Shown here: positions 8,872 through 14,015 of the stretch, piece by piece
Position numbering within the stretch: the stretch's first letter is position 1
How the letters are laid out: each line of letters begins with the position of its first letter
IMG/VR virus record: IMGVR_UViG_3300024229_000033
Span: 1-24,402 of that record
Direction: 5' to 3' (one strand)
DNA length: 24,402 nt
From: a virus
Translations under genes and position numbers: made by a program
Notes under the pieces: model-generated
Told to the model about the DNA's origin: nothing
The model's database searches: none
Seen by the model: only the letters and a program-made list of their open reading frames with translations

Positions 8872-10118
8872 AAAAACATTGTTACTCCACCGTCCTGCTC
8901 TTCTTTAGCACAGTAGGCAGTAATTGCTAGACTCATAACCATATCATCGTGCTTACCATCCGTGTTGCTAAACTGAAGGTTTCCTGTGATTGGGTTACGC
9001 TTACTCTTAAAATCGTAAAGCTCCTTTATCAATTCTTCATTGTTTGGAATTTTGATGTTACCATCCTCAAACTGCTTGATGAGATTTCTGATAATCTCAG
9101 GCTTTGTTTTCGCTGAGGTAATAAAAGGAATCATCTTGTATAATCTCTCATCGTCTGTAAGGTCGTCAAACAACAGGTCGTTGTTATTGACCTCAAAGTA
9201 ACAGGCTGATAGCTTATCATCGTGCTTGAGGTAAAAGCTTTTTATCCTTTCTTTAAACTCCTCATAGTCCATACCCTCTTCCTTATAGTTGAACCTGTGT
9301 ATGTCTATGATTTCATTGTGTTCGTTCATTGCAGTCATTACGGTATAATCCTGAGCGACACCAATATCCATACCGATATAAACTCTCTCGTAAGGGGTGT
9401 TTAGTTGCGGTACTACCGACTCTTCGATATTACTGAATAGTGCATTAGCACTTACAGGTTTGCATAAATACTCTTGGTCGAACTGTGCCTTGGTCATACT
9501 TTTCTTTACCCCTGCTACCGTTCTCTCCACATCCCTATCATCAAGGTCTAGGTAAGTCTTCTTGATAGACTTAATCTCTTCCCAATTTGATTTACTCTGT
9601 CCGTCCTTGTATCTATCGAAGTACCAATTAGGACCGTTGAACGTACTTGACATAACTACCCTACCTTTTGTCCTAGTAACCATAGGAAGGAGTACCTCGT
9701 TGATAAAGTCTAGCTTCATATATGCCGCCTCATCCAAGTATATAAAGTCGAGGGTCGCCCCACGAAGATTATCCCCTGAGTCAGCAGAGCGAAACTTAAT
9801 AAAAGAACCGTTATAAAGATATATTTCGTTATGCTTCCTGTCATACCTCTTGATTATTTTATCCCAAACCTCTTGGTGGTTTGAGAACATAGCCTCTATA
9901 TCCTTCATCACCTTATTGGCTTGGTCTTGGATAGGAGACACCCAAAACATCCTGTGCTTTGGATTATTCAATGCCCTCATCAAAATATCATTCTGCATAA
10001 AGAAAGTCTTTCCTGTTTGCCTTCCTGCAACGATACAACTGATAAATGGCTTGTCTTCGTGTACGAGCCGATGAAAGTCCTTTTGCGGCTCAGTAGGATT
10101 GTATAGCTTAATCTGCAT
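8868..10118 (-). CDS. terL: Terminase large subunit (ATPase-nuclease of DNA packaging)
   Basis: 416 residues with both expected domains. ATPase: Walker A AGRQTGKT at 31-38, Walker B FIYLDE at 125-130 (catalytic E130), coupling motif SST at 157-159. RNase H-like nuclease: MDIGVAQDYT with D251, YFEV with E309, and GKHDDMVMS with D391/D392, giving the usual acidic triad. It translocates genomic DNA into the prohead and cuts it. The start lies directly after the small terminase gene. Length is normal for the family. The packaging strategy (cos, pac or other) cannot be told by eye. Confidence 0.96.
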   Translation of the reverse strand: MQIKLYNPTEPQKDFHRLVHEDKPFISCIVAGRQTGKTFFMQNDILMRALNNPKHRMFWVSPIQDQANKVMKDIEAMFSNHQEVWDKIIKRYDRKHNEIYLYNGSFIKFRSADSGDNLRGATLDFIYLDEAAYMKLDFINEVLLPMVTRTKGRVVMSSTFNGPNWYFDRYKDGQSKSNWEEIKSIKKTYLDLDDRDVERTVAGVKKSMTKAQFDQEYLCKPVSANALFSNIEESVVPQLNTPYERVYIGMDIGVAQDYTVMTAMNEHNEIIDIHRFNYKEEGMDYEEFKERIKSFYLKHDDKLSACYFEVNNNDLLFDDLTDDERLYKMIPFITSAKTKPEIIRNLIKQFEDGNIKIPNNEELIKELYDFKSKRNPITGNLQFSNTDGKHDDMVMSLAITAYCAKEEQDGGVTMFL

Positions 10119-10565
10119 CTATATATCTATATACCCCTGTTCCTCGTCAGGTTGTTTAGTGAGGTCAATGGTTGCTGTAATATCCAACTTGGTCTGCTCC
10201 ACTTTCATTGGAGCTTTGTAACCTTGCATATCATTGATAATCTTAATGGCATCCATAGCCACTTTCATATCTCCATTGGCTAGTGCCGTATCACGAATAG
10301 CAATTAGCTTGGTCAGGTTAGTCCCCTTAGCAGCTTCTATGCTCTTAGCCTCAGAGTCTACCAACTTTAATACCTCACGATGGAACGCAGTTCCCTCCGT
10401 TCTCCTGTCTCGGTAGTAGTTTGTGTAACCTAAATCTTTAGCAATCTTGTTACCACTCTCTATACCCTTTTCATATACACCTTCGAGAAAGGCTTTCTGA
10501 AGCCCTGTAAGACCACTTCCCCTCCCTTTGGTTATATTCCCTTTCTTATCTTTTTTAAGTGCCAT
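10119..10565 (-). CDS. terS: Terminase small subunit
   Basis: 148 residues, directly abutting TerL. A basic N-terminus is followed by a helix-turn-helix-like stretch (about 18-50: LTGLQKAFLEGVYEKG, then NKIAKDLGYTNYYRDRR), a helical oligomerisation region (60-112) and a tail with GYKAPMKVEQTKLDITATID, a C-terminal pattern typical of small terminases that contact TerL. It recognises the phage DNA and loads TerL. The call rests on the order of elements and on the TerL neighbour. Confidence 0.85.
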   Translation of the reverse strand: MALKKDKKGNITKGRGSGLTGLQKAFLEGVYEKGIESGNKIAKDLGYTNYYRDRRTEGTAFHREVLKLVDSEAKSIEAAKGTNLTKLIAIRDTALANGDMKVAMDAIKIINDMQGYKAPMKVEQTKLDITATIDLTKQPDEEQGYIDI

Positions 10566-10574
10566 AGAACGCTC

Positions 10575-10892
10575 CTATTTAAGTTTATAGATTGGCTTGT
10601 TATGAAGACCTAGCTTTCCTGTAAACTCTATCTCATTATAACTAGGTGCAGACCCATCATAATGATACCAACTAATCACATTCTTCAGAACCCTTTGTAT
10701 GCAACTGCCACAAGATTTTTCAGGATTTTCTATCTTACGCATATACTTACTCTTGCCAACCATACTGTTATGAAACTTAAACATCTCAGCCTTCAATTGC
10801 TTGTTAGGCATATTGGTCTGTGCTAAAGCTATGATTAACTCCTTCTGATTCATCTTTTTAAGGTAATATACAATATTGAATGTTAGCTTCAT
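10575..10892 (-). CDS. Hypothetical CxxC protein (105 aa)
   Basis: First gene of the minus-strand unit, 9 bp ahead of the small terminase. Residues 14-55 are helical and basic. A CGSCIQRVLKNV motif (C61, C64) is followed by an aromatic stretch, so a half zinc site or redox pair is possible, but only two cysteines are present. Function not recognised. The start is uncertain: ATG at 10892 gives a hydrophobic first 12 residues, while the internal Met14 would give a more ordinary N-terminus (MNQKELIIALAQT). The gene begins at the edge of the AT-rich hairpin cluster, which presumably holds its promoter. Confidence 0.6.
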   Translation of the reverse strand: MKLTFNIVYYLKKMNQKELIIALAQTNMPNKQLKAEMFKFHNSMVGKSKYMRKIENPEKSCGSCIQRVLKNVISWYHYDGSAPSYNEIEFTGKLGLHNKPIYKLK

Positions 10893-10909
10893 TCATTTAC
10901 TATAGTATA

Positions 10910-10999
10910 TTATAATACTAATAAGTATTATAATCTCTCTAATAAAGAGAGATTATTATAATAATAGTAATAGAGTAAAGTAATACTATTATTATAATA
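10910..10999. promoter_or_regulatory. AT-rich cluster of three hairpins, two mutually exclusive
   Basis: Perfect inverted repeats read directly. Arm 10910-10919 (TTATAATACT) pairs with 10924-10933 around loop AATA. Arm 10930-10940 (ATAATCTCTCT) pairs with 10946-10956 around a 5-nt loop. Arm 10954-10969 pairs over 16 bp with 10984-10999 around a 14-nt loop. The first and second share bases 10930-10933 and the second and third share 10954-10956, so they cannot all form at once. The cluster sits just upstream of the minus-strand packaging/tail unit and probably contains its promoter or operator. No TAnnTTTG motif was found on the minus strand here. Confidence 0.55.
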
Positions 11000-11066
11000 T
11001 TATATATTTACAATATTTTTTCCAAATGGATATTTTCCCATTCATTTAAAACCATTCCCCCCGCTC

Positions 11067-11090
11067 CGAGAGACTAGCTTAACCCTCTCG
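11067..11090. repeat. Short inverted repeat CGAGAG/CTCTCG
   Basis: Arms 11067-11072 and 11085-11090 are perfectly complementary with a 12-nt loop, in a G+C-richer island within AT-rich non-coding DNA. No T-run follows on either side, so this is not a clear terminator. Its role is unknown. Confidence 0.35.
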
Positions 11091-11110
11091 CTGTGTTTTG
11101 TCGGTCAATC

Positions 11111-11179
11111 CTTGCTAATATTCTTAGCATTCTAATATTTTTAGCAATTTTGCGCCTTGCTAATATTTTTAGTATTCTG
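11111..11179. repeat. Three direct repeats of the TAATATTYTTAGYATT type
   Basis: Copies start near 11111 (CTTGCTAATATTCTTAGCAT), 11132 (CTAATATTTTTAGCAATTTT) and 11156 (CTTGCTAATATTTTTAGTAT). The first and third agree over about 22 of 24 positions and the middle one is shorter. They may be protein-binding sites in the control region. No gene overlaps them. Confidence 0.5.
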
Positions 11180-11342
11180 TTTTTATTAGCAGAGTGCGAG
11201 ACCCCATACAAAAAAATTATAACAATACCAACAAATTAACCTGACTATTTGGCAGTCTTCTGAGACGCATTTTAAAGCGTTTTAAGGGACTTTTACCCCT
11301 CTGTGGTATGTACCCCTCACCTACCTTGAGATATGATATAGT

Positions 11343-11822
11343 GGTATTTTATACCTAGTGAAAAAAGGTTAAGTACCTCATTATCAATGAGTTAGCAAAT
11401 ACAGCTATTTTTGATTGACTAGTATTTTATACCTAGCCATTAGGTATTTATACCTATGACAAAGTTAAGTGCCTGATACTCAGCTACTTAGCTATTTTTA
11501 CCTTGTTTAGAATCATTCTAAATTACAAGGGGTTACCCTGTTTTATGGATTATTAGTTGTTATAACATCTAATACGATTGAGATAGTTGTTATAACAAAT
11601 AACAGGATTGAGATAGTTGTTATAACATATATCTAGCCAATACAGGGCACAAAGCTAACTGCCTGATAATCAAGTAGTTAGCCTTATATACATATTATAT
11701 AAAAAAAAGTGCTAACTGCCTGATACTCAGATAGTTACAATTATTTTGATTTTTTTTTACCTGTAACTCATTGATACTCAGACAGTTACAAATTAATTTT
11801 CAAATTGAGTATTTTATACTAA
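11343..11822. repeat. Four GTATTTTATACC-type palindromic sites
   Basis: Sites at 11343-11358, 11421-11436, 11441-11456 and 11807-11822 share GTATTT(T)ATAC followed in three cases by CTA. The copy at 11441-11456 is a perfect TAGGTAT-TT-ATACCTA dyad. The middle two are separated by 4 bp. Such two-fold symmetric sites are typical of dimeric repressor operators, which is inference. They are interleaved with the 29-bp palindrome array. Confidence 0.55.
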
Positions 11823-11901
11823 TTGACTTTGTAAGTCCCTGATACTCAGATAGTTAGCTCATTCTATTTTGCCGTAAGTCCCTGATACTCAGGTAGTTAG
11901 A
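11368..11901. repeat. Array of seven 29-bp imperfect palindromes (iteron- or operator-like)
   Basis: Copies at 11368-11396, 11464-11492, 11654-11682, 11711-11739, 11762-11790, 11830-11858 and 11873-11901. The centre is CTGATACTCAG (CTGA-TAC-TCAG), flanked by TAACT or TAAGT on the left and AGTTA on the right, so each copy is an imperfect dyad. All copies have the same orientation judged by the asymmetric flanks. Start-to-start distances are irregular (96, 190, 57, 51, 68 and 43 bp), denser towards the right. The first copy is the most diverged (CTCATTATCAATGAG). Plausible roles are iterons of a replication origin, an operator array, or repeated hairpins in a transcript. No gene overlaps it. 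Confidence 0.85.
11555..11627. repeat. Three TGTTATAACA iterons with exact 30-bp period
   Basis: The 13-bp sequence AGTTGTTATAACA occurs at 11555-11567, 11585-11597 and 11615-11627, exactly 30 bp apart. It contains the perfect palindrome TGTTATAACA. The intervening bases end in GATTGAGAT in both complete units. Thirty bp is close to three helical turns, placing the sites on one DNA face, as expected for cooperative protein binding at an origin or operator. They lie inside the gap between the second and third 29-bp palindromes. Confidence 0.75.
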
Positions 11902-11909
11902 CCGATTTG

Positions 11910-12390
11910 CACAGTCCAAAAAGCCGCCGCATATTTGTACCAACGAAAACGGATAACGAAAAACAGACACAGCAGGGAGGGCGACCCGAAGACATAGCAA
12001 ACGCCACTACAGCGACAAGCCCCGAAAGGCTAGAGGCGGGACAAACCCAATTCGAGAGCGAAAGCGAAGCAGTCGAAGTAGCAACAAAGCCCCAATCATA
12101 TGTAAAACGGGGGGCGGCAGTTGGAGCACTTGACGTGCTTAGGGATAGCCCTAAGCAATGAGCCTGACCAACGAAAGCCCCCCAAAGTAACTGCGATATC
12201 GGGCTTATCTGAAACCCTGCGAGGGCGGAAATTGGTAGGCTATCCGACCAACGAAAGCGGCAAGGGGGGCAAGTGTTGCGAAATGTAGAGAGCACCGCCA
12301 CAGGGGGGCGGCTAATACCCTGTTATCCTGTTAACTAGCTAGGAGACCTAAGAAGGGCAAGTGCGGAGCGAGGCCGCCCCTAGCATCTAA
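11910..12390 (+). ncRNA. Candidate large structured non-coding RNA (class not recognised)
   Basis: A block visibly richer in G+C than all its surroundings, with A-rich loops when read on the plus strand. Complementary arms seen directly: AGCCGCC 11922-11928 with GGCGGCT 12307-12313 (a possible closing stem); CGCC near 12002 with GGCG near 12035, enclosing AGCC-CCGAAA-GGCT; TTCGA with TCGAA near 12050-12077, enclosing GCGAAAGC; GCCCC near 12089 with GGGGGC near 12108; a perfect 9-bp stem 12136-12144/12149-12157 with loop ATAG; AGCCTgACC near 12161 with GGTAGGCT near 12233; GCCCCCC near 12177 with GGGGGGC near 12264; CCCT-GCG-AGGG near 12214; and GCTAGG near 12337 with CCTAGC near 12379, enclosing GCGG/CCGC. 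The motif GACCAACGAAAGC occurs twice, about 80 nt apart. Open frames on both strands here look non-protein-like. Exact ends are uncertain. Confidence 0.55.
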
Positions 12391-12406
12391 TTTTAATAAC
12401 TATACT

Positions 12407-12547
12407 ATGAATCCTTTTGACGAACTATTCAAAATTGAATACCAATTAAAAACCCTTTGCCCGTTTGACAATCACAACGAAATAATGAGGTTAAACGAAA
12501 TCAAGGCAAAAACTCAGGAACAAATAAACAAACTTTTTGAACTTTAA
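12407..12547 (+). CDS. Hypothetical small protein (46 aa)
   Basis: ATG at 12407 and TAA at 12547 give MNPFDELFKIEYQLKTL followed by a charged helical C-terminus ending KTQEQINKLFEL. It is the first plus-strand gene after the non-coding locus, and the next gene follows after 12 bp across the shared AAAAACTAGAAA leader. Its composition is like that of the neighbouring small genes. No function recognised. Confidence 0.55.
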   Translation: MNPFDELFKIEYQLKTLCPFDNHNEIMRLNEIKAKTQEQINKLFEL

Positions 12548-12562
12548 AAACTAGAAATTATG
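12546..12562 (+). promoter_or_regulatory. Shared translation leader AAAAACTAGAAA, copy 1
   Basis: AAAAACTAGAAATTATG ends in the start codon of the 76-aa gene. The same 12-mer precedes three further starts at the same distance (2 nt before ATG). There is no Shine-Dalgarno sequence, consistent with initiation at A-rich, unstructured leaders in Bacteroidota. Confidence 0.6.
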
Positions 12563-12790
12563 GAAATTACACAGCACAGAAACGGAACGGTAACCTTGAA
12601 AAATATAAACTTTGATAAACTTTCAACCCTTATAGACGGCTATCACCACAGAATTTGCAGTATGCTAGATTACGCTAACAAAAACACGGATAGCGACGCC
12701 ATTTGGTCTTGGGCTATGAATGAGGTTGAAAATATGCAAAAAGACAGAGACCAATTAATGAAAGTACAAGAAAAACTAACTTACAAATAA
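12560..12790 (+). CDS. Hypothetical small protein (76 aa)
   Basis: Mostly helical, polar protein (MEITQHRNGTVTLKNINFDK, then IDGYHHRICSMLDYANKN). No recognised motif. The ATG directly follows the leader AAAAACTAGAAATT that is repeated before other genes of this unit, which supports this start. It is followed by a G6C/GC6 hairpin. Confidence 0.65.
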   Translation: MEITQHRNGTVTLKNINFDKLSTLIDGYHHRICSMLDYANKNTDSDAIWSWAMNEVENMQKDRDQLMKVQEKLTYK

Positions 12791-12795
12791 CAACA

Positions 12796-12814
12796 GGGGG
12801 GCGCAAAGCCCCCC
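12796..12814 (+). other. G6C hairpin between small genes, copy 1
   Basis: GGGGGGC (12796-12802) pairs with GCCCCCC (12808-12814) around loop GCAAA. It looks like a terminator stem but has no T-run after it: ATAAACTAAAAACTAG follows. It may therefore act in mRNA processing, stability or partial attenuation. The same element recurs at 13137-13155. Confidence 0.65.
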
Positions 12815-12821
12815 ATAAACT

Positions 12822-12838
12822 AAAAACTAGAAATTATG
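12822..12838 (+). promoter_or_regulatory. Shared translation leader AAAAACTAGAAA, copy 2
   Basis: Identical to copy 1 over all 17 bases including the ATG of the 95-aa gene, and placed 7 bp after the G6C hairpin. Confidence 0.6.
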
Positions 12839-13123
12839 AATACTCACGAATTACCAAATTACAGACAATTCAAAGTAACTTTTTTAGGACCTACAAACCA
12901 TAGAGGCGCACGGGTTAAAATTACTGAGCCAAAAAGATTTGTAGACGGAAAAACAGTCTCAGTTACTTTGTCCTATGATTACGCAATAGGCGATATTCAA
13001 CAACAAGCGATAAACCACTTAGACGGCTTAGGCTTTAAATTAATGGCTAGATGCTCAGAAACAAATTCTTACACAATACTTTGTAATAATTGGGGCTTGG
13101 ACTTTATAGAACTGACAGCATAA
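12836..13123 (+). CDS. Hypothetical protein (95 aa)
   Basis: Alpha/beta small protein with a beta-rich N-terminal half (YRQFKVTFLGPTNHRGARVK) and a helix containing AIGDIQQQAINHLDGLGFKL, then a C-terminal strand. No recognised family. It has the leader AAAAACTAGAAA at its start and a G6C hairpin on each side, so it looks like one cassette of a repeated layout. Confidence 0.65.
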   Translation: MNTHELPNYRQFKVTFLGPTNHRGARVKITEPKRFVDGKTVSVTLSYDYAIGDIQQQAINHLDGLGFKLMARCSETNSYTILCNNWGLDFIELTA

Positions 13124-13136
13124 CAAATAATAACAG

Positions 13137-13155
13137 GGGGGGCGCAAAGCCCCCC
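13137..13155 (+). other. G6C hairpin between small genes, copy 2
   Basis: GGGGGGC (13137-13143) pairs with GCCCCCC (13149-13155), loop GCAAA. Again no T-run follows. The flanks (AACAG before, AATAACTAAAAACTAG after) match copy 1, so hairpin plus leader behave as one repeated intergenic unit. Confidence 0.65.
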
Positions 13156-13162
13156 AATAACT

Positions 13163-13179
13163 AAAAACTAGAAATAATG
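13163..13179 (+). promoter_or_regulatory. Shared translation leader AAAAACTAGAAA, copy 3
   Basis: AAAAACTAGAAATAATG, one base different from copies 1 and 2, ending in the ATG of the metzincin-like gene. Confidence 0.6.
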
Positions 13180-13587
13180 AGTATCAAGAAATACAAAAAC
13201 CAAACAATCAAGGGCGCAAAATTACGCAGAATGAATGATGAAACATACACGCTACGCAGAAAAGCGATTGAAATAATATACGAACTCAAGGCAGAACTCA
13301 GGTCGATTGACAAAACCCTGCCTAGAGTTGAAGTGCGAATTGTAGACACTGAGCCAAGTGTAACAGCCTGTGCATACGCTTATTTAGGGCAGAATATAGT
13401 TCATATAGCCACGAAGTGGGCTAAACACGGAACGGCGGCGGAATTTTATCATATAGTTCTACACGAAATTGTACACGCTGTAACAGGATTCAGGCACGAC
13501 AAAAACTGCTACCTTATGCACCCGAACCTACCTACAAACCCAAAACCTGAAAAATCATTAGAGGCTTTTATCAAATACTTCAACTAA
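13177..13587 (+). CDS. Metzincin-like putative zinc metalloprotease (136 aa)
   Basis: The C-terminal half contains LHEIVHAVTGFRHDKNCYLM: H96, E97, H100 form HExxH, H107 is a likely third zinc ligand followed by D108, and M114 in YLMHP resembles the Met-turn. Metzincins read HExxHxxGxxH; here there is one extra residue (HExxHxxxGxxH). Residues 26-58 form a helix and strand, as in minimal zincin folds. The product would bind zinc and could cleave peptides, or could be an inactive relative. It lacks a signal peptide, so a cytoplasmic host or phage target is likely. It shares the leader of its neighbours. A distant SprT- or archaemetzincin-type relation is possible. Confidence 0.7.
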   Translation: MSIKKYKNQTIKGAKLRRMNDETYTLRRKAIEIIYELKAELRSIDKTLPRVEVRIVDTEPSVTACAYAYLGQNIVHIATKWAKHGTAAEFYHIVLHEIVHAVTGFRHDKNCYLMHPNLPTNPKPEKSLEAFIKYFN

Positions 13588-13602
13588 AAACTAGAAACAA
13601 TG
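13586..13602 (+). promoter_or_regulatory. Shared translation leader AAAAACTAGAAA, copy 4
   Basis: AAAAACTAGAAACAATG overlaps the stop of the metzincin-like gene and ends in the ATG of the next small membrane gene. Confidence 0.55.
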
Positions 13603-13749
13603 AAAACAGAAAATAAAATACTTTTGGCAATATCGAGCGCAACCGCTATCTTTGGAGCTGCAGGATTGGCAGCAACCAATGAAACGAGCTACGCAATAAT
13701 AATATTAATGAGCCTTGTAGGGGCTTTAGTATCAACCTTAGAAGAATAG
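13600..13749 (+). CDS. Small membrane protein (49 aa)
   Basis: ATG at 13600 and TAG at 13749. After a short basic head (MKTENK) come two hydrophobic segments, ILLAISSATAIFGAAGLAA and YAIIILMSLVGALVS, separated by a polar turn (TNETS), ending LEE. This predicts a two-helix membrane hairpin. Function unknown: it is small enough for a holin-like protein, but no lysis genes are next to it and it lies among early-type genes. The start is supported by the fourth AAAAACTAGAAA leader. Confidence 0.6.
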   Translation: MKTENKILLAISSATAIFGAAGLAATNETSYAIIILMSLVGALVSTLEE

Positions 13750-13754
13750 AAAAC

Positions 13755-14015
13755 ATGAACAAATTACAGCTAATAATGATAATGCACGACCTAGAGGCGA
13801 GTATTAAACACAATATGAGATTATCAAACCCTAGAGACCTCAACCGACTAAAGCGAGAATATAAGGAGATGCTAGGGCTACCAAGAAATACTAAGAATGT
13901 AGAGCTTTATGTAGCACTTTGGGACTGTGCAATACTACCTAACAAGGGCGCATTTACAGAGTCCTTTGTGAACCATTGCGAGAAATTTATAAAAGAAAAT
14001 TACGTTAAACTATGA
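13755..14015 (+). CDS. Hypothetical protein (86 aa)
   Basis: Helical, basic small protein (IMIMHDLEASIKHNMRLSN, LNRLKREYKEMLGLPR). No recognised family. It starts 5 bp after the membrane-protein gene and its end overlaps the next start by 4 bp (ATGA). Confidence 0.6.
   Translation: MNKLQLIMIMHDLEASIKHNMRLSNPRDLNRLKREYKEMLGLPRNTKNVELYVALWDCAILPNKGAFTESFVNHCEKFIKENYVKL

Noticed and set aside
11555-11627. Possible miniature CRISPR array (30-bp period)
   Set aside because: Repeats are only 13 bp with two 17-bp intervals that are themselves partly alike, and no cas genes are present; an iteron-type reading fits better.
11460-11657. Minus-strand TAnnTTTG matches (CAAAGTTA at 11460, CAAAGCTA at 11650)
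   Set aside because: They overlap the ends of the 29-bp palindromes and no -33 element stands at a proper distance, so they look like by-products of the repeat sequence.
11930-11937. CATATTTG as a promoter for the RNA candidate
   Set aside because: One mismatch to TAnnTTTG, no clear -33 element, and it lies inside the proposed RNA itself.
11907-12161. 84-codon plus-strand reading frame in the G+C-rich block
   Set aside because: Its composition (runs of Glu, Ala, Thr, Arg without hydrophobic core) is unlike the neighbouring proteins, and the DNA is full of complementary arms that explain its conservation better as RNA.
11897-12301. 134-codon minus-strand reading frame over the same block
   Set aside because: Rich in Ser, Cys, Pro and Leu with no domain pattern; it is the opposite-strand shadow of the structured block and points against the direction of the adjacent genes.
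10893-12406. tRNA genes in the non-coding locus
   Set aside because: No cloverleaf with a T-loop of GTTCRA type and matching acceptor arms was found by eye; the AATTCGAG near 12048 lacks the other arms.
12796-12814. G6C hairpin as an ordinary rho-independent terminator
   Set aside because: No T-run follows and the downstream gene starts within about 20 bp using a leader attached to the hairpin, so termination is not the obvious reading; kept as a hairpin of unknown role.
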